Below are positions 7,191 through 15,673 of a stretch of 30,251 nucleotides of DNA, piece by piece (position 1 is the first letter of the stretch; every line of letters starts with the position of its first letter). The position numbers and the translations under genes were made by a program. The notes under the pieces were generated by a model. It made no database searches and was not told the origin of the DNA. It worked only from the letters and a program-made list of their open reading frames with translations. Source of the stretch: JBKQHQ01 sp052148715 (GTDB taxonomy: Bacteria; Pseudomonadota; Alphaproteobacteria; Rhizobiales; Xanthobacteraceae); the NCBI GenBank assembly GCA_052148715.1, contig JBKQHQ010000229.1:1-30251 (forward strand), read 5' to 3'.

Positions 7191-8450
7191 TCACTCCGCG
7201 GCAACTAACCCCACCGCTTTCCTGACGTGGCCCGGACGTAGCAAATTCGTCACAAAGCTGTTCCACTTTTCCATGCCGGCACGCTTTTCCGGCATGTAGT
7301 TCCAACGGTCGTAACTCTTCGAGCTAACGTCCTGTAGCGTATGGTTCTGAAGGCGATCCCGGATCTCCTTCGACACTCCGGCTTTGCCGGCCAAGGTCTT
7401 CCAGGTTCGTCGAAGATCACGATTCGTCACGACGGGGATGACCCCGCGATCTCGCTGCCGCCACATGAAGCTGTAGAGCGTGCCTGCGCTGACAGGCCTC
7501 GAAGGGTCTTTCGCGGAAGGGAAGAGCCAGCCGAATTCATTTGGCACAATCGACTCGATGAGTTCTGCGGCGATCGGCGGGACCGGGATTGTGTGGGGAT
7601 TGCCGTTCTTCGTTTTCGACCAATCAATGACCCGCTCCTTGGCGTCCCATTGGTCGACGTGCAACGCCGCAATTTCTTCCACCCGCTGCCCGGTCAGCAT
7701 GAGAATGCGAACGGCGCGCGTGTAGGGCGGGTGCACCGGGGTGTCCGGGCATTCAAGCCATCGGTAGAGCTGGACGAATTCTTCCTCGTCAAGCCAACGC
7801 GTGCCGACGACTTTCGGTTCGGTGGGGATGCCGCCGGCGGGATTGTTGGTCAATTTGAAGCGTCGCGGCGATGAACTGCGATAGTCGTGCTCCGACTTGA
7901 TTCCCCAGGCATAGGCAGATCGAAGGTAGCCTCGGACGTGATCAGCCAGCGACCGTTTTCCGCGTTCGAAGATGGGGCGCAGAACGCTGAGCACGTCGTC
8001 GGGGCTTATGTCGCGCGCGAGCCTATGGCGTCCAAGAACGCTGAGGATCTTGTTCAAGCCCCTTTCTGCCTGAGGCCACGATGGCTTGCCGGCGTCCTTG
8101 AGGTTCTTGACGTAAGCCTCGAAAAGATCGGCGACCGTACCGGGACTGGTGTCGCCGGCAATCTTTATGCTGCTACCTTTCAGGATGACTCCGGCAAAGT
8201 CGCGCGCGAAAATCTGTCTCGCTTCCGAGAGCGACAGCGCGGGGTAGGAGCCGATCTTGGATTTTGTGCGCTTCCCATGGCGCCATTGCTGAGCCATCCA
8301 CTCAGCGGTCACGCGGGTCGGCATGGGTTTGAGGACCAGCACCAAGCGACCTGTGCCTCGGCCCTCGCCGTCGCTCATCGTCGTCTGCTTGCGTGTCTTC
8401 TCCACGCGTTTGAGGGCATGTTTGATCGCGCCATCGGTCAAGCTGGGCAT
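7191..8450 (-). CDS. Tyrosine-type integrase of a genomic island
   Basis: A 419-residue site-specific recombinase of the P4/bacteriophage-type integrase group. The N-terminal part holds the DNA arm-binding DUF4102-like region (KSKIGSYPALSLSEARQI, about residues 63-80), followed by the core-binding SAM-like domain (about 100-190). Catalytic marks are Arg256 in LTGQRVEEIA, a beta-hairpin Lys at 279/281, the second box as RDLRRTW (Arg347; the usual first His is replaced by Arg344), His370 in QNH, and nucleophile Tyr380 in SKSYDRW. The start at 8450 has GGAGG five bases upstream; an open frame continues to 8618 but crosses repeat DNA. Its 3' end abuts a truncated acyl-CoA ligase and its 5' side abuts a truncated radC, as expected at the end of an integrated island. 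Confidence 0.92.
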   Translation of the reverse strand: MPSLTDGAIKHALKRVEKTRKQTTMSDGEGRGTGRLVLVLKPMPTRVTAEWMAQQWRHGKRTKSKIGSYPALSLSEARQIFARDFAGVILKGSSIKIAGDTSPGTVADLFEAYVKNLKDAGKPSWPQAERGLNKILSVLGRHRLARDISPDDVLSVLRPIFERGKRSLADHVRGYLRSAYAWGIKSEHDYRSSSPRRFKLTNNPAGGIPTEPKVVGTRWLDEEEFVQLYRWLECPDTPVHPPYTRAVRILMLTGQRVEEIAALHVDQWDAKERVIDWSKTKNGNPHTIPVPPIAAELIESIVPNEFGWLFPSAKDPSRPVSAGTLYSFMWRQRDRGVIPVVTNRDLRRTWKTLAGKAGVSKEIRDRLQNHTLQDVSSKSYDRWNYMPEKRAGMEKWNSFVTNLLRPGHVRKAVGLVAAE

Positions 8451-8473
8451 CACTGCCTCCGCGCCGCTTCGCT

Positions 8474-8547
8474 GGGGACGGTTTGAGAGCCGGCAACTGG
8501 GGACGGTATGTGTTCCGTACCCCGTCATTGAGACGTAAACCGTCCCC
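8474..8547. repeat. GGGGACGGT repeat cluster upstream of the integrase
   Basis: GGGGACGGTTT (8474-8484) and GGGGACGGTAT (8499-8509) are direct copies, and AAACCGTCCCC (8537-8547) is the exact reverse complement of the first. The three lie within 74 bp between the integrase start and the radC junction. They could be recombinase arm-binding sites, an element end, or a REP-type palindrome. Confidence 0.6.
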
Positions 8548-8584
8548 ACCCAAAATGCAAGAAAAACGCAGTGATTGAAAAGGA

Positions 8585-9184
8585 CTAAACGTGATCGAAC
8601 ATGCTCATTCCGATACAAGTGGGATGGTTGTGCACCAAAATGATGGCGGTCGCGGAAAGCTCGAGCGCGCGTTTGACGACCTCACGCGGGTACACGGGCG
8701 TATGATCGACGGTGCCTGATTGCTGCTCCTCGTCGGCAATGAGCTGGTTGCGCTTGTCGAGAAACAGGATGCGGAACTTCTCCTTGTCGGCGAAGGCCAT
8801 GGCGGCGCGGCAATAGTCGAGCACCAGCGACCAGGACGACAGAACCGTGCGGCGCTTCACCTCGCCGCGGGCCAATTGGCTCGCCGCCGCCTGCACGATC
8901 TTGAGCTCGGTGATGGCTGCCTCGCCCAATCCCTTGACCTCGCGCAGCCTCTCTTCTGGCGCTGCGATCACCTCGGCGAACGAGCCGAACTTGGCGATGA
9001 GCGCCTTGGCAAGTGGCTTCACGTCGCGCCGCGCGATGGCGCGAAAGAGGATTAGCTCGAGCAGCTCATAATCGGCGAGGGCGTCCGCTCCCGCGGCGCG
9101 AAAGCGCGCGCGCAGCCGCTCCCGATGGCCGTGATAGTGAGGGCTCCCAGGGTCGGGGATGGGCATGTCGTCGTGGGCCGGCAT
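8585..9184 (-). pseudogene. radC: radC, C-terminally truncated JAB/MPN-domain gene
   Basis: Reads as RadC from MPIPDPGSPHYHGHRERLRA onward, with the helix-hairpin-helix region (KFGSFAEVIAAPEERLREVK, GLGEAAITELK) and the JAB/MPN domain (FRILFLDKRNQLIADEEQQ, VDHTPVYPREVVKRALELSA, IILVHNHP). Family sequence stops at HNHP-T; the ten codons after that (8588-8617) are foreign and end in a stop. The remaining 40-50 residues, including the Ser and Asp of the metal motif H-x-H-x7-S-x2-D, are missing, so metal binding should be lost. I chose the start at 9184 (MPAHDD) from the position of homology. RadC is named for DNA repair but its role is unsettled. The break lies about 165 bases from an integrase start, so an integration event is the likely cause. 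Confidence 0.85.
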
Positions 9185-9426
9185 GGCAATGCGCGTCCTG
9201 GCGCCGTGCCGGAAGCTAGGGGCGAAAGTCCCGGCGAATCCAGGATGCCGGGATTCCGAGCATTTGCAACATTGTAGCGGAGAGCCTGCGGAGGCCCTTG
9301 GCGCAGGCGCCGCAACAACGCCGTCCCGATCCAATCAGCGAAGTCGGCGACCGAACCGTTGATTCTGACCGAGGCGATCGTTGCGGGCGCCGTTTGCCAC
9401 CCCGGCGCCGAAATTACGGCACAACG

Positions 9427-9463
9427 TTCAATCGTTTTAAACGAATGATTCGACATATATAAT
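9427..9463 (+). promoter_or_regulatory. Candidate promoter and operator of the YeiH-family gene
   Basis: TATAAT at 9458-9463 is a perfect -10 box about 60 bases before the start codon. A near-perfect dyad, TCGTTT (9432-9437), one T, then AAACGA (9439-9444), overlaps where the -35 box would sit. A LysR gene of the type that controls yeiH follows, so this dyad is a plausible binding site; the assignment is inference. Confidence 0.5.
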
Positions 9464-9521
9464 GCGTTGGATCGATTGATTGAGAGCTGCGATCTATAGG
9501 CCGGGACAAAGGGGCTCGGTC

Positions 9522-10601
9522 ATGAATGCACTTACCCGAACAGCCAATCCCGCGGTGAGACCCTTGGCCGGCGTGGAACCGCTGCGCCATGCGGCCTACG
9601 GCGGACCGCGACATGACCGCAGTGTTTGGCCGGGCCTGTTTCTGACCTCCGCGATCGCCGGCGCCGCTTTCGCGCTGCGTCAAGTGCCGGGCTTGGCGAC
9701 CTTCAGCCCGATGATCCTGGCCATCGTGATCGGGATCGGATTTCACAACACGGTCGGGACACCGGCGCGAGCCAAGCCTGGCGTGGTCTTCTCGCTGCGC
9801 AAGGTCCTTCGCTTCGCCATCATCCTGCTCGGTCTGCAATTGACGGCGGAGCAGGTGATGGAAGTGGGCTTGACCGGAATCGGTGTGATCGCGCTGACCC
9901 TGATTGGCACCTTTCTATTCACGACCTTTCTCGGGCGGATGCTCGGCGTCGAGCGCAAGCTCGGAGAGCTGATCGCGGCAGGTACTTCGATTTGCGGAGC
10001 GTCAGCGGTCATTGCCACCAATACGGTAACCGGAGCCCATGACGAGGACGTAGCCTACGCGGTCGCTTGCGTCACCGTCTTCGGCTCGATCGCGATGTTC
10101 GTCTATCCGTTGCTACCGGGCCTGCTCCAGCTCGACCCGCATGCCTATGGGCTTTGGGCGGGCGCGTCGATCCACGAGATTGCACAGGTTGTCGCTGCCG
10201 CCTTTCAGGACGGTCGCCAAGCAGGCGAGTTCGGCACGATCGCCAAGCTCTCCCGCGTCATGATGCTTGCGCCGATGGTGATCGCGCTTGGCTTGGTGGC
10301 GGCACAGCGGTCGCGCCGCGGCGGCCGCGGCCACACTCAGGCAAAGGCGCCGATGCCGTGGTTCGTCTTGGGTTTTGTGGCGCTGGTCGGCGTCAATAGC
10401 GTCATCACCGTTCCCGCCGAAGCCAAGGCTGCAATCGTCATGGCAACGACCTTCCTCCTTTCCGTGGCGTTGGCCGCAATGGGGCTGGAAACCGATATCG
10501 CCAAGCTGCGCGCCAAGGGCCTTCGTCCGCTGCTCCTCGGGCTCGCCGCATTTCTTTTCATCGCCGGCTTCAGCCTGGTGCTGGTCAAGATGACCACGTG
10601 A
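9522..10601 (+). CDS. YeiH/UPF0324-family membrane transporter (putative sulfate/sulfite exporter)
   Basis: A 359-residue polytopic membrane protein of the YeiH family (Cons_hypoth698). About ten hydrophobic segments can be seen, e.g. FLTSAIAGAAFALRQ, FSPMILAIVIGIGFHN, FAIILLGLQLTAEQV, IGVIALTLIGTFLFTTF. The family hallmarks are present: IAAGTSICGASAVIA around residue 160-175, and GASIHEIAQVVAAA near 225. Members sit in the inner membrane; their substrate is not firmly shown, with sulfonates, sulfite or sulfate proposed. The ATG at 9522 has AAAGGGG 10 bases upstream. A LysR gene starts 10 bases after its stop in the same direction, so both are one operon; in E. coli the relative yeiH also pairs with a LysR gene, yeiE. 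A clear promoter and dyad lie upstream. Confidence 0.9.
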   Translation: MNALTRTANPAVRPLAGVEPLRHAAYGGPRHDRSVWPGLFLTSAIAGAAFALRQVPGLATFSPMILAIVIGIGFHNTVGTPARAKPGVVFSLRKVLRFAIILLGLQLTAEQVMEVGLTGIGVIALTLIGTFLFTTFLGRMLGVERKLGELIAAGTSICGASAVIATNTVTGAHDEDVAYAVACVTVFGSIAMFVYPLLPGLLQLDPHAYGLWAGASIHEIAQVVAAAFQDGRQAGEFGTIAKLSRVMMLAPMVIALGLVAAQRSRRGGRGHTQAKAPMPWFVLGFVALVGVNSVITVPAEAKAAIVMATTFLLSVALAAMGLETDIAKLRAKGLRPLLLGLAAFLFIAGFSLVLVKMTT

Positions 10602-10611
10602 TGGGTCCGCG

Positions 10612-11523
10612 ATGACGCTGGAGCAGCTCCGCATTTTCGTCGCGGTCGCCGAGCGCGAGCACGTCACCCGCGGCGCGCGCGACCTCAATCTGACGCAGTC
10701 GGCAACGAGCGCGGCGATCGCCGCTATCGAGGCGCGCTACGCGACGAAGCTTTTCGATCGGGTGGGACGGCGGATTGCATTGACCGCGGCCGGGCGCCTC
10801 TTCCTCGTCGAGGCGAAGGCCGTCCTCGCGCGGGCGGCGGCGGCGGAGACGGTTTTGGCCGATCTCGCCGGCCTGAAGCGCGGGTCTTTGACCCTCGCCG
10901 CCAGCCAAACCGTCGCGAATTATTGGCTGCCGCGGATCATCCACCGCTATCAATCGCGCTACCCCGGCATTGCTGTGAAACTGACCATCGGCAATACCGA
11001 GAGAGTGTCGGCGCTTGTACACGAGGGTGCTGCCGATCTCGGTTTTGTTGAAGGCGAGATCGATGATCCCGCCCTGTCGATCAATCCCGTGGCCGAGGAC
11101 GAACTGGTGCTCGTGGTCGGACCGGACCACCCATGGACCATTCGGCGACCCGATCCGTCGAGGGAGTTCAAGACGGCGCGTTGGGTCTTCCGCGAGCAGG
11201 GCTCTGGTACAAGGTCGATCTTCGAGGCCGCTCTGCCCGATCTCGGTGTCGAACCGCAAGATCTTGACATCGCTCTGGAGCTTCCTTCGAACGAAGCGGT
11301 CCGCGCGGCCGTCGAGGCTGGCGCCGGCGCAACGGTCATTTCAAAGCTCGTCGCTGCGAGCTCGCTGAAGGCCGGCTCGTTGGTCGCGGTCGACGTCGAA
11401 TTGCCGAAGCGTCGGTTTCTCGTCCTTCGCCACAAGGAGCGCTACGTTACGCAGGCGAAGCGGGAACTCTTGAGCCTCGTTGCCGAAGGGTTTGGAAGCA
11501 ACGATGGGAATGGTGGCAGGTAA
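10612..11523 (+). CDS. LysR-family regulator, YeiE/CysB-like
   Basis: A 303-residue LysR-type regulator. The helix-turn-helix is at residues 1-60 (EQLRIFVAVAEREHVTRGAR, TQSATSAAIAAIEARY, KLFDRVGRRIALTAAG). The effector domain starts near residue 90 (GSLTLAASQTVANYWLPRII), with FREQGSGTRSIFE and ELPSNEAVRAAVEAGAGATV, which match the CysB/YeiE/CbbR-like branch where anions such as sulfite act as effectors. The ATG lies 10 bases past the stop of the YeiH-family gene. It may sense the exported compound and control the pair through the dyad at 9432-9444. The specific effector is not established by sequence. Confidence 0.9.
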   Translation: MTLEQLRIFVAVAEREHVTRGARDLNLTQSATSAAIAAIEARYATKLFDRVGRRIALTAAGRLFLVEAKAVLARAAAAETVLADLAGLKRGSLTLAASQTVANYWLPRIIHRYQSRYPGIAVKLTIGNTERVSALVHEGAADLGFVEGEIDDPALSINPVAEDELVLVVGPDHPWTIRRPDPSREFKTARWVFREQGSGTRSIFEAALPDLGVEPQDLDIALELPSNEAVRAAVEAGAGATVISKLVAASSLKAGSLVAVDVELPKRRFLVLRHKERYVTQAKRELLSLVAEGFGSNDGNGGR

Positions 11524-11674
11524 CCTCTGGGAGTTCGCCAAGGCCTTTGGGCCGAAGCCCGGCCCATGTCCGTGCCGCCGATGAACAAATCATTAAGCAG
11601 TTGTACGTAGGCTTCACTCCCGCGTCGGTAATCCGAAAAAAACTAAAACGTGAAATGCTCTTGGTCACACCAGG

Positions 11675-14600
11675 GTGGCCGTATCCGTCGCGTCGGGTAT
11701 TATGGGATTTCTCTTGCTCGGAAAAGTCGTTCGTTCTGCGACGGCGCTTATCGGCCATTTGCCGATTTGGCGTATCGTGCGCGGGCGCCCGGTCCTGTCG
11801 CTCATGGTCTGCGGCGGCATCGTCGTCGCCACGGTGATCGTGGCCGCCGGCTTCGTGCTCGCCAATCTTCGCGACCGCGCGCTCGCCGATGCCGAACGGG
11901 AGCTCCAGAACACGGCCTTTGTGCTCGCCGAGGAGATCGACCGGGCGTTCCAGGCCATGGAGCTGCTGCAAGTCGGCTTGATCGACCACATGCACGCGGT
12001 GGGAGTCCAGTTACCTGAAGAGTTCGAATGGCATAATGCCGACGAGAGCGTCCACACGATGCTCAAGGAGAGGCTCGCGAGCTTCCCCTATATCGATGTC
12101 CTGAGCGTGGTCGATTCCCAGGGCAAGCTTGTCAATTTTTCACGCGAATGGCCTGTTCCTCAGCTCAATGTGGCGGACCGGGACTATTTCAAGGCACTCC
12201 AGTCCGATCCCGCGCTCGATTCTTACCTCAGCGAGCCGCTGCCCAATCGCAACGCAGGAACATGGACCCTCTATCTGGCGCGCAAGGTTCGCGGGCCAAA
12301 AGGCGAGTTCCTGGGCTTGGTGGCTGGAGCGATGCGGTTGCGGCATTTCGAGACCTTGTTCAGCCGGATTGCCTTGGGGACGGACAGAGGCATCGGTCTG
12401 TTCCGCCGGGATGGGATTTTGCTCGCGCGCTACCCGCAAATGGATTCGATGGGAAGATCGTTTTCGTCGAACAAGGCGTTTGCGGAATTGCTGCAAGGGT
12501 CGGGCAGTCGGGTGATCCGCCAAGCCGGCGTCGTCAGCGGGCAGGATCGCCTCATCGCGGCGACGAGCCTTGCTCACTATCAGGCGGTTGTGACCGCGTC
12601 GGCAAGCGTTGCCGCCGTACTTGCGGAGTGGGGAACGGAAGCGCGCTACCTGATCGGGTTGGTCGCCGCGCTCGTTCTGGTGATCGGTGGCACGGGGGTA
12701 ACCGTCGTCCAGCGTTTCCGCGAGCAGAACATGCAGCTCGACGCGGCGCTCAACAACATGCGCCAAGGTTTGCTCATGTTCGACAAGAACCACCGGGTCG
12801 TAGTTCTCAACCAACGTTACATCGAGATGTACGGCTTGTCGCCCGACCAGGCGAAACCCGGCTGCGCCTTGCGAGAGCTTTTGGAGATGCGCGCCGCAAA
12901 CGGAACTTTCAGCGGCGTTATCGATCAGTATATCGAAGAGCGAGCCGTCAACGTTCAAGGTGTGACGAGCGAGCTTCCCGACGGGCGCACGATCCGAGTC
13001 ATCACTAAACCGATGGCGGACGGTGGTTGGGTATCGACCCACTTCGATGTCACCGAGCAACGCAAGGCCGAATTCGCCTTGGTTGCGGCCCACGCGGCAG
13101 CGGAGGAAGCCGAGCAGCAAGCGCGCGCGGCGCACGCGCGGCTGCTCGATGCGTTCGAGGTCGTGCCTGAGGGCTTGGTGCTGTTCGACGTGAGGACCGG
13201 TACGTCTTATGGAACCGGCGCTATGCCGAGCTCTATGCATTTACCGGGATCGAGATTGTCCCCGGACTTCGCTTCGAGGACATGCTTCGCGGCGGGCTCA
13301 TCCGCGGGCAGTATCCCGAGGCGGTTGGACGTGAGGAGGAATGGTTGGCCGAGCGGCTTGCCACGCACGCGCGGTCGAACGCCACGCATGAGCAGCAATT
13401 GCCAGATGGCCGCTGGCTGAAGATCCATGAGCGCCGCATCGCCGATGGCGGCAGCGTCGGCATCCGCATGGACATCACCGAATTGAAGCGCCGCGAGGCG
13501 TCGTTCCGGTTGCTGTTCGACAGTAACCCGCTGCCGATGTGGGTTTACGAGAACACGAGCTTGCGGTTTGTTGCGGTCAATGACGCCGCCATCGCGCACT
13601 ACGGTTATGGCCGGGAGCAATTCCTCGCGATGACCCTGCGCGACATCACCTCTGCCGAGGGTTACGACGAGTTGCGCGACCTCGGTGTGGCGTCGGCTGC
13701 CGATCAAGGCCGGCGGACCTGGCACCATCTGAAAGCCGACCGCAAAGAGATCGACGTCACCGTTTTCTCCCAGCCCTTGCAGTATGAAGGACACGACGCA
13801 TCGATCGGCGTCGTTGTCGACGTTACGGAGCGCAGGGTCGCGGAGATGCAAGCTCGCCGGGCGCGCGAGTTTCTTGATACCGTGATCGACAACATTCCGG
13901 CGACGATCCTGGTCAAGGATGCGCACGATCTGCGCTATGTCTTGGTCAATCGTGCGGCTGAGACCCTGCTTGGGTTGCCGCGCGCGGAAATCATCGGCAA
14001 AGAAGCGTCCGCCATTTTTCCCAGTGCCACGGCCGATCAGTTCATAACGGACGATTGGCGCACCCTGGTCGGCGGAAGTACGTTCGTGGACGTGCACGAG
14101 ATCCCGACGCCGAAGAATGGCGTGCGTCTGGTGACGAGCAGCAAGCTCGCCATCCTGAACGAGAATGGGACTGCGGACTATCTGCTCACCGTCGTGGACG
14201 ACGTAACCGAGCGAAAACGAGCCGAGGAAAAAATCGAGCACTTGGCGCATCACGATCCGCTCACCGACATACCGAATCGGGCGGCGTTCAACGAGCGCTT
14301 GGCTGCCATGCTTGATCGGTCGGTCGCGCCTGAGAAACCCTTCGCCTTGTTGTCGGTTGATCTTGATCGCTTCAAGGAAATCAATGACGTCTTCGGACAC
14401 TCCATCGGCGATTCGCTTCTGCAAGAGGTGGCCCGTCGACTGCAGGATGCCGCCAAAGGGGCCTTTATCGCACGCGTCGGCGGCGATGAGTTCGCAATCG
14501 TCGCCGAAGGTGAGCAGCCGTCCGGCGCGGAAGCGCTGACCGAGAGCTTGCACGCTGCCATCGCCGACCACATTGACATTCAAGGCCATCAGCTTCAGGT

Positions 14601-15552
14601 CGCTCTGAGCATCGGCGTCGCGATCTACCCGAATGACGGTGCCAATGCGGAGACACTGATCGCAAACGCCGATGCCGCATTGTTTCGCACCAAGACGGAG
14701 GGACGCGGCACGATCCGCTTCTTCGACGGCGCGACCGACAAGCGGCTGCGCGACCGCCGCGCGCTGCAGAACGACCTACGCTCGGCGGTGGCGCGCGGCG
14801 AGCTCGTGCTGCACTATCAGCCGCAGGCCCGCATCAACGACGGCGAGATCGTCGGCTTCGAGGCCTTGGTGCGGTGGCGTCACCCCACGCGCGGCCTGGT
14901 CCCGCCCGACAGCTTCATCGTCCTGGCGGAGCAGAGCGGCCTCATTCTGCCGGTCGGCGAAGCGATCTTGCGCGAGGCTTGCCGCGAGGCCGCATCCTGG
15001 GACAAGCCGTTGGTCGTTGCGGTCAATCTGTCGCCGGTCCAATTCCAGCACGGCGACATACCGGGATTAGTGCACTCGATCTTGCTCGAGACCGGACTGA
15101 GCCCGGCGCGGCTGGAGCTGGAAATCACCGAAACGGCATTCATAAACGACTTCTCCCGTGCGGCTGCGATCCTGCGCCAACTGAAGAGTCTGGGCGTGAA
15201 GATTGCGATGGACGATTTCGGCGCCGGCTATTCATCCTTGTCCAATTTGCAGGCCCTGCCGTTCGATAAGATCAAGATCGACAAGAGCTTCATGTCCAAC
15301 GTGGATTGCAATCCGCAATCGGCGGCAATCGTGCGCGCCGTCATCGGGCTCGGCCGCGGTCTCGGCCTGCCGGTGCTCGCCGAAGGCGTCGAGACCAAGG
15401 AGCAACTCGCATTTCTGGCGCGTGAGGGGTGTGACGAGGTCCAGGGTTATCTGCTCGGCCGGCCGCGTCCGATCGACGACTACGCCGAGGTCGTCGGCCG
15501 CGTCCGCCCGACGGCAAAACCACGCGGGCCGGCTGAAGCAATCGCCAGCTGA
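11675..15552 (+). pseudogene. Membrane sensor with Cache, PAS, GGDEF and EAL domains, split by a one-base deletion
   Basis: Two long frames together encode one c-di-GMP signalling protein of nearly 1,300 residues. Part one (11675-13190) has a transmembrane segment near residues 41-63, a large Cache-like sensor region facing the periplasm (VADRDYFKALQSDP, GPKGEFLGLVAGAM), a second membrane segment near 325-345, and a PAS domain (MRQGLLMFDKNHRVVVLNQR). Part two, in another frame, has more PAS domains, a canonical cyclase motif (HHDPLTDIPNR, RVGGDEF) without a matching RxxD inhibition site, and an intact EAL domain (FEALVRWRHP, ITETAF, DDFGAGYSSLSNL, KIDKSF, AEGVET). Adding one base after 13190 restores a continuous PAS sequence (D-A-E-D-R-Y-V-L-W-N), so this is a recent loss or sequence error. 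An in-frame ATG at 13282 with GAGG upstream could still give the cytoplasmic half. The start at 11675 is GTG; ATG at 11702 is equally possible. Confidence 0.87.
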
Positions 15553-15611
15553 TTTCCCTAGCGCGCGATCACTTTCGTCGAGTCGTCATTGCGCTCTATG
15601 TTATTGTTGGA

Positions 15612-15656
15612 GCATGATCTTTTCCGAAAACCGGTACCCACTTTTCGGGATCATGC
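15612..15656. repeat. Bradyrhizobium-type GCATGATC intergenic palindrome
   Basis: GCATGATC (15612-15619) pairs with GATCATGC (15649-15656), and CCGAAAA (15624-15630) pairs with TTTTCGG (15642-15648) around an 11-base loop; four extra T's bulge on the left arm. I recall this sequence as very widespread in Bradyrhizobium-like genomes. It lies between the convergent stops of the GGDEF/EAL gene and map and could act as a two-way terminator. Confidence 0.8.
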
Positions 15657-15673
15657 CGTAGACAGTGGACCCT

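Noticed and set aside
8451..8618. Longer start of the integrase at 8618
   Set aside because: The extra 56 residues would be encoded by the GGGGACGGT repeat DNA, and the start at 8450 has a strong GGAGG.
11540..11674. Hairpin GGGC-CGAA-GCCC after the YeiE-like gene as terminator
   Set aside because: The stem is only 4-5 bp and no T-run follows.
13181..13290. Programmed ribosomal frameshift in the PAS-GGDEF-EAL gene
   Set aside because: No slippery run or following pseudoknot is evident at 13185-13200, and a simple one-base loss explains the data.
13207..14589. A 460-codon minus-strand open frame under the GGDEF region
   Set aside because: It is antisense to conserved PAS and GGDEF sequence and shows no family motif.
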